This document shows, one piece after another, positions 7,911 to 16,281 of a stretch of DNA of 64,000 bases (its first letter is position 1; each line of letters begins with the position of its first letter). The notes under the pieces are model-generated. The model had not been told where the DNA came from, searched no databases, and saw only the letters and a list, made by a program, of their open reading frames with translations. The translations under genes were made by a program, and so were the position numbers. The stretch lies in the NCBI RefSeq assembly GCF_025949695.1, contig NZ_JAPDFL010000001.1, positions 1,284,001 to 1,348,000 of the forward strand. Reading direction: 5' to 3'. This DNA comes from Pararhodobacter zhoushanensis. GTDB taxonomy: Bacteria; Pseudomonadota; Alphaproteobacteria; Rhodobacterales; Rhodobacteraceae.

Positions 7911-8906
7911 TCAGTTCACCCGTTCGACCACAAAGCCCGCCAGATCGCTCAGCAGCGCCTTGAGCGGGTGGTCGGGCAGCGGGGCCAGTGCCTGACGCGC
8001 GCGCTCTGCCCAGTCCAGCGCCGTCTGGCGGGTACTCGCCAGCGTGCCATGCCGGGCCATCAGCGCCATCGCCTGCTCCAGATCACCCGCCTGCTGTTTG
8101 CCGCGCCCGATGGTGCGGTCCCAGAAAGCGCGTTCCTCGGCATCGGCCAGTGCGATTGCCCGGATCACCGGCAGGGTCAGCTTGCGCTCGCGGAAATCGT
8201 CGCCAAGGTTCTTGCCCAGCCCGTCGCCCGCGCCACCGTAATCCAGATAGTCATCGACGATCTGGAAGCAGATCCCCAACGCATCGCCATAGTCATACAG
8301 CGCCTGCACCTGCGCCTCGGGTGCGCCCGCGATCACCGGCCCGACCTGCGTCGCGGCTGAAAAAAGCGCCGCCGTCTTGCCCCGGATCACCGTCATATAG
8401 GTCGCTTCATCGGTGGCGATGTTCTGCGCGGCGGTCAGTTGCAGCACCTCGCCCTCGGCGATCACCGCCGAGGCGTTGGACAGGATGGTCAGCGCCCGCA
8501 GGTTGCCCGGTTCGACCATCAACTGAAACGCCCGGGCGAACAGGTAATCGCCGACCAGCACGCTGGATTGGTTGTCCCACAACAGGTTGGCCGTCGGACG
8601 CCCGCGCCGCTGTTCGCTTTCATCGACCACATCGTCGTGCAGCAGCGTGGCGGTGTGAATGAACTCGACCGTCGCGGCCAGCTTGATATGCGCGTCGCCC
8701 TCGTAGCCACACAGCCGTGCCGCGGCCAACGTCATCATCGGGCGGATGCGTTTGCCGCCCGCCTCGATCAGATGCGCGGTGACTTCAGGAATGCGCGGTG
8801 CATGGTCCGAGGCCATGCGCGCGCGGATCAGCACATTCACGCGCTCCATGTCATCGGTCAGAACGCGCGACAGGGCCTCAAGCGGGCTGATTTCGGTGAC
8901 GCTCAT
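7911..8906 (-). CDS. All-trans polyprenyl diphosphate synthase (ubiquinone side-chain type)
   Basis: The enzyme condenses isopentenyl diphosphate units to make the long prenyl tail of ubiquinone. The 331-residue protein has both aspartate-rich motifs: LLHDDVVDES near residue 90 (first DDxxD) and QIVDDYLDY near residue 215 (second), plus the upstream GGKRIRPMMTLAAARLCGY substrate region and the GKNLGDDFRERKLTLPVI segment. The chain length cannot be read with certainty; alphaproteobacteria usually make the decaprenyl or octaprenyl form (sdsA/ispB-like). The ATG at 8906 gives the expected N-terminus. The gene is divergent from the DUF2007 gene at 8960. Confidence 0.92.
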   Translation of the reverse strand: MSVTEISPLEALSRVLTDDMERVNVLIRARMASDHAPRIPEVTAHLIEAGGKRIRPMMTLAAARLCGYEGDAHIKLAATVEFIHTATLLHDDVVDESEQRRGRPTANLLWDNQSSVLVGDYLFARAFQLMVEPGNLRALTILSNASAVIAEGEVLQLTAAQNIATDEATYMTVIRGKTAALFSAATQVGPVIAGAPEAQVQALYDYGDALGICFQIVDDYLDYGGAGDGLGKNLGDDFRERKLTLPVIRAIALADAEERAFWDRTIGRGKQQAGDLEQAMALMARHGTLASTRQTALDWAERARQALAPLPDHPLKALLSDLAGFVVERVN

Positions 8907-8924
8907 CGGGCATTCGCCTCTGCT

Positions 8925-8953
8925 TTGACAAGCGCGAAGGCTTGCCGTCTACT
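8925..8953 (+). promoter_or_regulatory. Sigma-70 promoter giving a probable leaderless transcript
   Basis: A consensus TTGACA at 8925-8930 and TCTACT at 8948-8953 are separated by exactly 17 bases. The expected transcription start, about seven bases after the -10 box, is position 8960, the A of the ATG of the DUF2007 gene, and no ribosome-binding site precedes that ATG. Leaderless translation is therefore inferred. Confidence 0.6.
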
Positions 8954-8959
8954 GTCTGG

Positions 8960-9163
8960 ATGAAAGAACTGCTGCGCACGTCAGACCCGACGGTCATCCC
9001 TTTTGCAACGGCCCTTCTCGCGGCCGAAGGTATAGAGACGTTTGCCGTTGACGTCCATATGAGCGCGCTGTCTATCGTGCCGCAGCGGCTGATGGTACGC
9101 GACGAAAATCTCTTTCTGGCCAAGGCCATCCTGCGCGACAACGGCGTGGAATTGAATGGATGA
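8960..9163 (+). CDS. DUF2007 family small protein
   Basis: The 67-residue protein (MKELLRTSDPTVIPFATALL...) matches the DUF2007 pattern: a short alpha/beta protein with a conserved IPFATALLAAEGIETFAVD segment and a C-terminal VRDENLFLAKAILRDNGVEL, resembling signal-transducing PII-like or putative prokaryotic signalling domains. The function is not established. An in-frame TTG at 8942 exists, but the ATG sits where the promoter at 8925-8953 would initiate, so the mRNA is probably leaderless. The 3' end overlaps the following methyltransferase by 8 bases, indicating an operon of the two genes. Confidence 0.82.
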   Translation: MKELLRTSDPTVIPFATALLAAEGIETFAVDVHMSALSIVPQRLMVRDENLFLAKAILRDNGVELNG

Positions 9164-9902
9164 ACCCCTGACGCGCGATGTTTTCCTGGGCGGGCGCTTG
9201 TCGATCTGGCAGCCGCGCGCAGGATACCGCGCCGCAACGGACCCGGTGCTGCTGGCGGCCAGTGTCGGCGCGCGCCCGGGCGACAGCGTGCTTGAACTGG
9301 GGTGCGGCGCGGGTGTGGCGCTGCTGGCGCTGGGGCAGCGGTTGCCGGGGCTGGCGCTGAGCGGGGTCGAGCGGCAGGACGATTATGCCCAGCTGGCACG
9401 CCGCAATGCTCAGGAAAACGGGCTGGACGCGCGGATCGTTACCGCCGATCTGACGGACCTGCCAGCCGATCTGCGCGTGACTTTCGATCACGTTATGGCA
9501 AATCCTCCGTATTATCGCCCCAGCTCTCCGGCCGCGCGGGATGCAGGCCGCGCTGCGGCGCTGCGCGAAGAGACGCCGCTGGCTGACTGGATCGGTTGTG
9601 GATTGCGGCGGCTGAAAAGCGGCGGCACCCTGACGCTGATCCATCTGGCCGAACGCCTGCCCGCGATCCTTGCGGCGCTTGACGGTCCCGCCGGGTCGAT
9701 TGCCGTGCGACCCGTTGCCTCACGCGTCGGGCGGCCCGCTGGTCGGGTGATTGTGCAGGCGCGCAAAGGCGCGCGCGGTGTCTTCCGGTTGCTGGCGCCG
9801 CTCACCATGCACGCTGGCGCTGAGCACCTTGAAGACCGCGATGACGCCTCGGATGCCGCGCGCGCGCTCTTGCGCGATGCGCAGGCACTTGACTGGATCT
9901 GA
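9156..9902 (+). CDS. TrmN6-like N6-adenine methyltransferase
   Basis: The 248-residue protein is an S-adenosylmethionine-dependent methyltransferase with motif I VLELGCGAGVALLALGQ (about residue 45), the acidic end of strand 2 (GVERQDD) and the catalytic NPPY (ANPPYYRPSS, about residue 115) that marks N6-adenine or N5-glutamine methylation. The opening RDVFLGGRLSIWQPRAGYRAATDPVLLAA is typical of the YfiC/TrmN6 group that modifies A37 of tRNA1(Val). Substrate specificity remains inferred. It overlaps DUF2007 by 8 bases. No stem-loop is evident after its stop at 9902. Confidence 0.85.
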   Translation: MDEPLTRDVFLGGRLSIWQPRAGYRAATDPVLLAASVGARPGDSVLELGCGAGVALLALGQRLPGLALSGVERQDDYAQLARRNAQENGLDARIVTADLTDLPADLRVTFDHVMANPPYYRPSSPAARDAGRAAALREETPLADWIGCGLRRLKSGGTLTLIHLAERLPAILAALDGPAGSIAVRPVASRVGRPAGRVIVQARKGARGVFRLLAPLTMHAGAEHLEDRDDASDAARALLRDAQALDWI

Positions 9903-10028
9903 CACCGGGAATCGGCTTGTTCCTGCTTGCTCGATCAAATTGACGGAAATTCGGTTCGGGTTTTGTGTGACAAAACGATGAATCTGTGGTGCACTCTGAG
10001 CACGGACACCCGTTACAGGAGGATATCC

Positions 10029-10196
10029 ATGTCGTTGACGTCTCATCTTCAGGAACTGCGCCGTCGCCACCAGACCCTTGCTGATCAGGTCGAGGTCGCG
10101 CAGCGCGCGCCCGGCGTGGACGATCTTGCAGTCGCCGACATGAAAAAGCAGAAATTGCGCCTCAAGGAGCAGATTACCCGGCTTTCGGCCGAGTAA
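10029..10196 (+). CDS. YdcH family (DUF465) small coiled-coil protein
   Basis: The 55-residue protein MSLTSHLQELRRRHQTLADQ... is a short helical hairpin with the DUF465 pattern (HLQELRRRHQTLADQV, then DMKKQKLRLKEQITRL). Proteins of this type are common in alphaproteobacteria and have no settled function. The start at 10029 is fixed by a strong AGGAGG at 10017-10022. Its last 23 bases overlap the 3' end of the convergent YddG-like gene. The 126-base gap upstream is AT-richer than its surroundings and probably contains its promoter. Confidence 0.85.
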   Translation: MSLTSHLQELRRRHQTLADQVEVAQRAPGVDDLAVADMKKQKLRLKEQITRLSAE

Positions 10197-11052
10197 CGCG
10201 CGTCCCGGCGCGCGCGGCCAAGGCCGCGCCGCCGGTGATCAGCACTGCCGCGACGGCCAGCGTGACGCTTCCCGCCGCCATCCCGGCAACGACCAGCACC
10301 AAGGTAGACAGCAGCGGCGCCGCGTAAGATGCCGTGCCAAGCAGCTGGATGTCACCGCCCTTGACCCCCACGTCCCACGTATAGAATGCCAGCCCCACCG
10401 GGCCCAGGCCAAGGCCGAGAACGGCCAGCCACCCCAGCGGGCCAACCGGCCAGGCCGTTGTTTCCAAAGCCAGATGTGCGGCGATGGACAAGAGGGCGGT
10501 CATCAGGCAGGTGACGGCTACAGCGGCCGTGGGCACGGATTTCAGCCGCCGCGAACCCAGCGAATAGCCCGCCCAGGTCAGCGCGGCCAAAAACGCCACG
10601 CCATACCCTGTCAACGCACCCGAGACGGCACTCAGTCCCTGTGCCACAATCAGCGCCGCGCCGGCAAAGGCCAGCAGCGCCCCGGCGATGTGGCCTGCGC
10701 GCAGTGTTTCGCCGGGCAACAGGCCTGAAAACAGCACGATGAACAGCGGCCACAGATAGCAGATCAGCCCGGCCTCGGCGGCGGGGGCCATGCGCAGGGC
10801 GGTGAAATACAGAAAATGGTAGCCAAAGAGCCCAAGAGTGCCGAAGGCATAGGCCGACAGCGGCACTGACTTCAACTGCGCCAACCCGCCAGTTGCAATC
10901 ACCCAGATCAGCCCCACGCCGCCGCCAACCGCAAAGGTCAGCGCGTTCAGCAGAAGCGGCGGAACGGGGGAAGAGGCGACGGTGAACAGCGCCAGCAGCG
11001 ACCACAGCGCCACGGCCGAAAACCCGATTGCGGTGGCTTTGCTGCGCTCCAT
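10174..11052 (-). CDS. EamA/DMT family exporter, YddG-like (aromatic amino acid exporter)
   Basis: The 292-residue protein has about ten membrane segments arranged as two EamA repeats. The opening MERSKATAIGFSAVALWSLLALFTVAS and the motif YLWPLFIVLFSGLLPGE resemble the YddG subgroup, which exports aromatic amino acids and paraquat-like compounds. GLGLGPVGLAFYTWDVGVKGGDIQLLGTASY in the second repeat is also characteristic. Substrate is inferred only from similarity. The gene stands alone on the minus strand, with its 3' end overlapping the YdcH-type gene by 23 bases. The start at 11052 lies just upstream of the first membrane segment. Confidence 0.85.
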   Translation of the reverse strand: MERSKATAIGFSAVALWSLLALFTVASSPVPPLLLNALTFAVGGGVGLIWVIATGGLAQLKSVPLSAYAFGTLGLFGYHFLYFTALRMAPAAEAGLICYLWPLFIVLFSGLLPGETLRAGHIAGALLAFAGAALIVAQGLSAVSGALTGYGVAFLAALTWAGYSLGSRRLKSVPTAAVAVTCLMTALLSIAAHLALETTAWPVGPLGWLAVLGLGLGPVGLAFYTWDVGVKGGDIQLLGTASYAAPLLSTLVLVVAGMAAGSVTLAVAAVLITGGAALAARAGTRVTRPKAG

Positions 11053-11185
11053 GGTGCCGTCCGTTCTGCCCGTTATCCGGGGCAGGGCCCGGCGCCACAG
11101 ACAAACGCACCCGGGTCAAAAGAACAAGACGATGTTCAGGATTACTGGCGTTGGCCCACGTGGTGCACACATGACCGGGCAGAGG

Positions 11186-11217
11186 GGCGGCAGAGCGGCA
11201 GTAACCGCTCTGCCGCC
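11186..11217. terminator. 13-base-pair stem-loop downstream of phaB
   Basis: GGCGGCAGAGCGG (11186-11198) pairs perfectly with CCGCTCTGCCGCC (11205-11217), beginning a few bases after the phaB stop. A TTGTTTTT tract lies on the plus-strand side (11218-11225), so the intrinsic-terminator geometry is best for plus-strand transcription, while the stem itself would end phaB mRNA. Confidence 0.6.
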
Positions 11218-11223
11218 TTGTTT

Positions 11224-11946
11224 TTACACGAAGAACTGGCCGCCGTTGGCGCTGATCGTCGAGCCGTTGATAAAGGCGGCGTCATCCGACACCAGGAAGG
11301 CGACGCAGCGCGCGATCTCTTCGGGCTCGCCCAGACGCCCCGTCGGGATGCCCGCGATGATCGACTCGCGCACTTTTTCCGGCACAGCCATCACCATTTC
11401 GGTGGCGATGTAACCCGGGCAGATCGCGTTGGCAGTGATGCCGAAACGCGCGCCTTCCTGCGCCAGAGATTTCACGATGCCCAGATCGCCCGCTTTGGTC
11501 GCGGCATAGTTCACCTGACCGAACTGGCCTTTCTGACCATTGATCGAGCTGATCACCACCACGCGGCCAAATTTGCGCTCGCGCATACCCGGCCACAGCG
11601 GGTGAACGGTGTTGAAAACACCGGTCAGGTTGGTGTCGATCACCTGTTTCCACTGGTCGGGGGTCATCTTGTGAAACGGGGCGTCGCGGGTGATGCCCGC
11701 GTTGGCGACGACCACGTCGACCGGGCCCAGATCGGCCTCGACCTGCGCGATCCCGGCTTTCGAGGCCTCATAGTCGGCCACATCCCATTTATAGGTCTTG
11801 ATGCCGGTTTCGGCGGTGAAGCTTTTCGCCGCTTCGTCATTGCCCGCATAGCTGGCGGCGACCGAATAACCCGCGTTTTGCAGGGCAATCGCAATTGCTG
11901 CGCCAATACCGCGCGATCCCCCCGTAACCAATGCAACCCGTCCCAT
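11224..11946 (-). CDS. phaB: Acetoacetyl-CoA reductase (NADPH)
   Basis: PhaB reduces acetoacetyl-CoA to (R)-3-hydroxybutyryl-CoA, the monomer for polyhydroxybutyrate. The 240-residue short-chain dehydrogenase has the cofactor loop GGSRGIGAAIA near residue 10, the NAGI motif, the catalytic serine in VVVISSINGQKGQFGQ and the YAATKAG Tyr-X3-Lys pair. The segment GITRDAPFHKMTPDQWKQVIDTNLTGVFN is the PhaB hallmark that separates it from FabG. It follows phaA on the same strand after 106 bases containing a terminator-like hairpin. The polymerase phaC is not in the window. Confidence 0.95.
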   Translation of the reverse strand: MGRVALVTGGSRGIGAAIAIALQNAGYSVAASYAGNDEAAKSFTAETGIKTYKWDVADYEASKAGIAQVEADLGPVDVVVANAGITRDAPFHKMTPDQWKQVIDTNLTGVFNTVHPLWPGMRERKFGRVVVISSINGQKGQFGQVNYAATKAGDLGIVKSLAQEGARFGITANAICPGYIATEMVMAVPEKVRESIIAGIPTGRLGEPEEIARCVAFLVSDDAAFINGSTISANGGQFFV

Positions 11947-11990
11947 GCCGTCCTCCTCACGATTTCCCTTGAAATTCTGTTACCCAATAG

Positions 11991-12022
11991 AAAAGGCGGA
12001 CGCAATATTCTTGCGCCCGCCT
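11991..12022 (-). terminator. Intrinsic terminator between phaA and phaB
   Basis: Read on the minus strand, AGGCGGGCGCAA and TTGCGTCCGCCT form a 12-base stem with one mismatch and a 5-base loop, directly followed by TTTT. It starts about 30 bases after the phaA stop and lies upstream of phaB, so phaA mRNA can end before phaB or read through at a reduced level. Confidence 0.7.
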
Positions 12023-12052
12023 ATCCGCGTCTTAAGCGAAATTTTGCGGTGT

Positions 12053-13225
12053 TTACCGTTCAAGGCACATGGCAACGCCCATGCCGCCGCCGATGCACAG
12101 CGTGGCCAGACCTTTTTTCGCGCCCCGGCGCTGCATTTCAAACAGCAGCGTGTTCAGGATACGCGCGCCCGAGGCACCGATGGGGTGACCGATGGCGATG
12201 GCACCGCCGTTGACGTTCACCACGTCCGGGTTCCAGCCCATATCCTTGTTCACGGCGCAGGCCTGCGCGGCGAAGGCTTCGTTCGCCTCGACCAGATCCA
12301 GATCGGCAGCGTCCCAGCCGGCCTTGGCCAGCGCCTTGCGCGAGGCATGGATCGGGCCGACGCCCATGATCGACGGGTCAACACCGGCGGTGGCGTAGGA
12401 GGCGATGCGGGCCAGCGGGGTCAGGCCGCGCTTTTCCGCTTCCTCGGCGCTCATCACCATCACGGCGGCAGCGCCGTCGTTCAGACCCGAGGCGTTGGCG
12501 GCCGTGACCGAGCCGTCCTTGGTGAAGGCCGGGCGCAGTTTCTGCATGGCGTCGATGGTCGCGCCGTGGCGGATGTATTCGTCGGCATCCATGCTGGTCT
12601 CGCCCTTGCGGGTCTTGATCAGGAAGGGGACGATTTCGTCAACGAATTTACCGGCTTTCTGCGCAGCTTCAGCCTTGTTCTGGCTGGCGACGGCGAAGAT
12701 GTCCTGCTGTTCGCGGCTGATCTGCCATTGTTCGGCGACGTTTTCAGCGGTCTGGCCCATGTGGTAGCCGTTGAAGGCGTCCCACAGACCGTCCTTGATC
12801 ATCGAGTCGATGAATTTGAAATCGCCCATCTTGTGGCCCGCGCGCAGGTTCGCGACATGGGGCGACAGGGACATGTTTTCCTGACCACCGGCGATGACGA
12901 TGGACGCATCACCCAACTGGACATGCTGCGCGGCCAGCGCGACGGCGCGCAGGCCCGAGCCACAGACCTGATTGATGCCCCAGGCGGCGGCTTCGATGGG
13001 CAGGCCTGCCATGATCGCAGCCTGACGGGCGGGGTTCTGGCCCTGACCGGCGGTCAGCACCTGACCCAGAATGGTTTCCGAGACCTCGGCCTTGTCGATA
13101 CCGGCGCGGGCAACGACCGCCTCAATCACCGCGGCGCCGAGTTCATGGGCCGGCGTGTTGGCAAAGCTGCCATTGAATGAGCCCACGGCAGTGCGTGCAG
13201 CGGATACGATCACGACGTTGGTCAT
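12053..13225 (-). CDS. phaA: Acetyl-CoA acetyltransferase (beta-ketothiolase)
   Basis: The thiolase condenses two acetyl-CoA to acetoacetyl-CoA, feeding PhaB. The 390-residue protein has the nucleophilic cysteine in [12 protein letters not shown] (about residue 88), the NEAFAAQ motif, the [17 protein letters not shown] histidine loop and the C-terminal [13 protein letters not shown] with the second active-site cysteine. The ATG at 13225 ([17 protein letters not shown]) is the standard start; the frame extends 10 codons further without homology. The order phaA then phaB on one strand is common in Rhodobacteraceae. Confidence 0.96.
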   Translation of the reverse strand: MTNVVIVSAARTAVGSFNGSFANTPAHELGAAVIEAVVARAGIDKAEVSETILGQVLTAGQGQNPARQAAIMAGLPIEAAAWGINQVCGSGLRAVALAAQHVQLGDASIVIAGGQENMSLSPHVANLRAGHKMGDFKFIDSMIKDGLWDAFNGYHMGQTAENVAEQWQISREQQDIFAVASQNKAEAAQKAGKFVDEIVPFLIKTRKGETSMDADEYIRHGATIDAMQKLRPAFTKDGSVTAANASGLNDGAAAVMVMSAEEAEKRGLTPLARIASYATAGVDPSIMGVGPIHASRKALAKAGWDAADLDLVEANEAFAAQACAVNKDMGWNPDVVNVNGGAIAIGHPIGASGARILNTLLFEMQRRGAKKGLATLCIGGGMGVAMCLER

Positions 13226-13384
13226 TGGGGATCCTCTCGCGTTGGGCGTGGCCAACGGGGCCCCGCAACTGGGCGAAGGTTTACGCCCGCCCCTTTTTCA
13301 AATCAATGCCGCAGTGCGGAAATGAGAGGCAAACCGCCATATTTTGCGACGTTAGCGACACCGGGCCGTGTAAACGACGGGCCA

Positions 13385-14227
13385 TCATCCCTGTTTCGCC
13401 AGACGCGAGGTCAGCCACGGTGCCTCGGTCGTGGGGACGCCGTAAAAGTAGCCTTGCAGGCAGTCGAACCCGATATCCACCAGATAGCGCGCGTCCTCTA
13501 CGGTTTCGACCGATTCGGCGACGGTGAACATGTCGAAGTGCCGGGCGATCGAGACCAGGGCCTGCGCCAGAACCTGATTGTCGGGATCATGGGCAATGCC
13601 GCGGATGAACTGGCCGTCGATTTTGATGATGTCGAAGTAAAAATCCTTCAGGTACCGGAACGCCGTATAGCCCGCGCCGAAATCATCGAGGGCAAAGCAG
13701 ATGCCGCGCGCCTGCATGTCTGTCATGAACACCGTCACCAGATCCGGCATCAGCATGGCCGAGCTTTCAGTGATCTCAAGAATCAACCGCTCGGCCACAT
13801 CCGGCGCGGCCCTGAGCCCACGCTCCAGCACCGCCAGCCATTGCGCATAGCCGATAGAGCGGGCGGACATGTTCACGCTAAGGCGGATCGACGGCTCTTT
13901 CGCCAGCGCTGCCAGGGCCATTTCCAGCGCCAGGCAGTCGATGCGGCGGCCCAGTTCATGCGTTTCAACCGCGCCGACGAAGTCGCGCGCGGGGATGACC
14001 CGGCCCTGTTCATCCAGAATGCGGATGAACGCCTCATAGAAGGCGGCACGGTTGGTCATGCGCGCCTGCACCACCGGCTGAAACGCCAGCCTTCCGCGCC
14101 GCTCATCCAGCGCGCGGCGCACCATGGTGATGGTCTCTTCCTGCCTGAGCCGGTCGGCAACGGAAAGCGGGCTTTCCATGCCGTCGACGGGCAGGTCTGT
14201 GGGGGGTCTCAGGGTCATTGCGCGCAT
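13385..14227 (-). CDS. EAL-domain protein (cyclic-di-GMP phosphodiesterase or receptor)
   Basis: The 280-residue protein is a stand-alone EAL domain without sensory or GGDEF parts. EAL domains hydrolyse c-di-GMP to pGpG. The signature itself is altered, reading YEAFIRI instead of ExLxR (about residue 69), but the metal and substrate residues appear intact: LSVNMSA, LEITESS, the double aspartate of DDFGAGY, the lysine of IIKIDGQF, AESVET and CLQGYFYG. Activity is therefore plausible. Two starts (14227 and 14218) are possible. It is divergent from argH, with no shared function evident. Confidence 0.88.
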   Translation of the reverse strand: MRAMTLRPPTDLPVDGMESPLSVADRLRQEETITMVRRALDERRGRLAFQPVVQARMTNRAAFYEAFIRILDEQGRVIPARDFVGAVETHELGRRIDCLALEMALAALAKEPSIRLSVNMSARSIGYAQWLAVLERGLRAAPDVAERLILEITESSAMLMPDLVTVFMTDMQARGICFALDDFGAGYTAFRYLKDFYFDIIKIDGQFIRGIAHDPDNQVLAQALVSIARHFDMFTVAESVETVEDARYLVDIGFDCLQGYFYGVPTTEAPWLTSRLAKQG

Positions 14228-14355
14228 CCTTGCTCCAACAGTCCTGATCCTGACGCCCAGCCGTTAACAGCAGGTGAACCGCCGCAGCAAAGCCCCAGCC
14301 GATTGCACCGCAGGCCCCCGCGCGTATACCGGCGCCGCAACACTTCAGGGGACAG

Positions 14356-15747
14356 ATGATGAGCGACGGCGCGAACAGCATGTGGGGCGGGCGGTTTGCC
14401 GGGGGCGTGGACGCGATCATGGAGGCGATCAACGCCTCGATCGGGTACGACAAACGTCTTTACGGCCAGGACATCGCCGGGTCGCGTGCGCATGCCGCGA
14501 TGCTGGCCGCGCAGGGCATCATCACCGCTGAAGACCGCGCCGCCATCGACGCGGGGCTCGTGCAGGTTCAGGGCGAGATCGAGGCGGGCACCTTTACCTT
14601 CCGCCCGGCGCTGGAAGATATTCACATGAATATCGAAGCCCGGCTGAAAGAGATCATCGGCGAGCCTGCAGGCCGTCTGCACACCGCCCGGTCGCGCAAT
14701 GATCAGGTGGCGGTCGATTTCCGTCTGTGGGTCCGCGATCAGGCGGATGCCGTGGTCACCGGGCTGGACAGCCTGATGCGCGCCTTTCTGGCGCAGGCCG
14801 AGGCCGGGGCGGATTGGGTGATGCCCGGTTTCACCCATCTGCAGACCGCGCAGCCGGTGACCTGGGGCCATCACATGCTCGCCTATGTCGAGATGCTGGG
14901 CCGCGACAAATCGCGGTTTGAGGATGCGCGCCGCCGGATGAACGAATGCCCGCTGGGCGCGGCGGCGCTGGCCGGCACCTCGTTCCCCATCGACCGTCAT
15001 GCGACCGCCGCCGCGCTGGGCTTTGACCGGCCGACGGCGAACAGCCTCGACAGCGTGTCGGACCGCGATTTCGCGCTGGAGTTCCTGAGCGCCGCCTCGA
15101 TCTGCGCCATGCACCTGTCGCGCTTTGCCGAAGAGCTGGTGATCTGGTCCTCGGCCCAGTTCCGCTTTGTTCGGCTGTCGGATGCCTTCACCACCGGCTC
15201 GTCGATCATGCCGCAGAAAAAGAACCCCGACGCGGCCGAGCTGATCCGGGCCAAGCTGGGGCGGATCCTGGGCGCGACGGTGGCGCTGTTCACCATCATG
15301 AAGGGTCTGGCGCTGACCTATTCCAAGGACATGCAGGAAGACAAAGAGCAGGTCTTTGACGCCGCTGACAACCTGATGCTGGGCATCGCCGCGATGGAGG
15401 GCATGGTCAAGGACATGACCGCCAATCAGGACGCGCTGGCCGTGGCCGCCGCCAGCGGCTTCTCGACCGCGACGGACCTTGCCGACTGGCTGGTGCGCAG
15501 CCTGAACCTGCCGTTCCGCGAGGCGCATCACGTCACCGGCTCGCTGGTCGCCATGGCTGAGAAAAAGGGCTGCGATCTGCCCGATCTGGGGCTGGCCGAG
15601 ATGCAATCGGCGCATTCGGGCATCACCGAAGAGGTGTATTCCGTGCTGGGCGTAGACAACTCGGTGCGCTCTCGTGTCTCGTATGGGGGGACCGCGCCCG
15701 CGAATGTCCGCGCGCAGGTCGCCCGCTGGAAGGAGATCCTGGGATGA
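14356..15747 (+). CDS. argH: Argininosuccinate lyase
   Basis: ArgH splits argininosuccinate into arginine and fumarate, the last step of arginine synthesis. The 463-residue protein shows the opening [20 protein letters not shown], the [17 protein letters not shown] block, the TPGF-type loop [18 protein letters not shown] and the fumarase/lyase superfamily signature [17 protein letters not shown] near residue 283 with the catalytic serine. The start at 14356 has AGGGGA upstream; an adjacent ATG at 14359 is equally possible. Its TGA overlaps the ATG of a tiny lipoprotein gene (ATGA), beginning an argH-lipoprotein-DUF2834-lysA cluster seen widely in alphaproteobacteria. Confidence 0.97.
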   Translation: MMSDGANSMWGGRFAGGVDAIMEAINASIGYDKRLYGQDIAGSRAHAAMLAAQGIITAEDRAAIDAGLVQVQGEIEAGTFTFRPALEDIHMNIEARLKEIIGEPAGRLHTARSRNDQVAVDFRLWVRDQADAVVTGLDSLMRAFLAQAEAGADWVMPGFTHLQTAQPVTWGHHMLAYVEMLGRDKSRFEDARRRMNECPLGAAALAGTSFPIDRHATAAALGFDRPTANSLDSVSDRDFALEFLSAASICAMHLSRFAEELVIWSSAQFRFVRLSDAFTTGSSIMPQKKNPDAAELIRAKLGRILGATVALFTIMKGLALTYSKDMQEDKEQVFDAADNLMLGIAAMEGMVKDMTANQDALAVAAASGFSTATDLADWLVRSLNLPFREAHHVTGSLVAMAEKKGCDLPDLGLAEMQSAHSGITEEVYSVLGVDNSVRSRVSYGGTAPANVRAQVARWKEILG

Positions 15748-15866
15748 AACGCTCTCTCATTGCGGCGCTGGCCGGGCTTGTCCTGCTCAGCGCCTGCGGC
15801 GCGGGTGATCCACCCGAGGCCGACGGTGGCATCGACCTGAGGGCGTTCTGGCGGGCCGGTTCGTGA
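15744..15866 (+). CDS. Small lipoprotein, LptM-like
   Basis: This 40-codon gene encodes [30 protein letters not shown]..., a signal sequence with the lipobox LSAC (cysteine at residue 18) and a short acidic, proline-containing tail. The position between argH and lysA and the size fit the LptM/YifL type, a lipoprotein that helps the LptD-LptE translocon mature in enterobacteria; small lipoproteins next to lysA are widespread. Similarity is by position and architecture only. It overlaps argH by four bases at the start and DUF2834 by four at the end, so translation is coupled throughout. Confidence 0.75.
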   Translation: MKRSLIAALAGLVLLSACGAGDPPEADGGIDLRAFWRAGS

Positions 15867-16174
15867 GACTGGTCTGGCTGGCGCTGGCGCTTTGGGGCAC
15901 GGTGCATCCGATGGTCTGGTTCGTGACGTGGTTCTCACAGAATGGCGTGTCGATCAGCGGGATGATCGAGGCCTGGCATGCCAATGCGGCCTCGTCCGGG
16001 CTGGTCTGGGATCTGACCATCGCGGCTGTCACGCTCAGCGTCTGGGTGGTGTGGGAGAGTATCCGCACCCGCAACTGGATCGGATTTCTGGCGATCCCGG
16101 CGTGTTTTCTGATCGGCGTCAGCTGCGGCTTGCCGTTGTATCTGTTTCTGCGTGGGCAGCCGCGTATCTCTTGA
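15863..16174 (+). CDS. DUF2834 family membrane protein
   Basis: The 103-residue protein has three membrane segments (about residues 3-25, 44-64 and 70-95) and the DUF2834 pattern WLALALWGTVHPMVWFVTWF at the start and FLAIPACFLIGVSCGLPLYLFLR at the end. Function unknown. The start is a GTG at 15863 that overlaps the lipoprotein stop as GTGA. A degenerate 35-base tandem repeat begins right after its stop codon, and the first partial unit includes the stop itself. Confidence 0.82.
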   Translation: MRLVWLALALWGTVHPMVWFVTWFSQNGVSISGMIEAWHANAASSGLVWDLTIAAVTLSVWVVWESIRTRNWIGFLAIPACFLIGVSCGLPLYLFLRGQPRIS

Positions 16175-16181
16175 TTTACGA

Positions 16182-16251
16182 CCTGCGCGCGTCGGCGTGC
16201 ATTGCTTGACTTAGTGCCTGCGCGCGTACGCGTGCAATTCTTGACTTAGTG
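16182..16251 (+). repeat. Two tandem 35-base repeats between DUF2834 and lysA
   Basis: Positions 16182-16216 and 16217-16251 are adjacent 35-base units with 31 identical positions, both reading CCTGCGCGCG...CTTGACTTAGTG. A diverged partial unit (TCTTGATTTACGA) precedes them at 16169-16181 and contains the end of the DUF2834 gene. They fill most of the gap before lysA. Confidence 0.8.
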
Positions 16252-16281
16252 AAAGCGCCGCGTGCGCATTCGGGGGCGAAG

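Noticed and set aside
14215..15615. A 466-codon frame opposite argH
   Set aside because: argH is unmistakable on the plus strand and the opposite frame is repetitive H/R/Q sequence.
16182..16251. Possible CRISPR-like repeat
   Set aside because: Only two units, directly adjacent without spacers, and no cas genes anywhere in the window.
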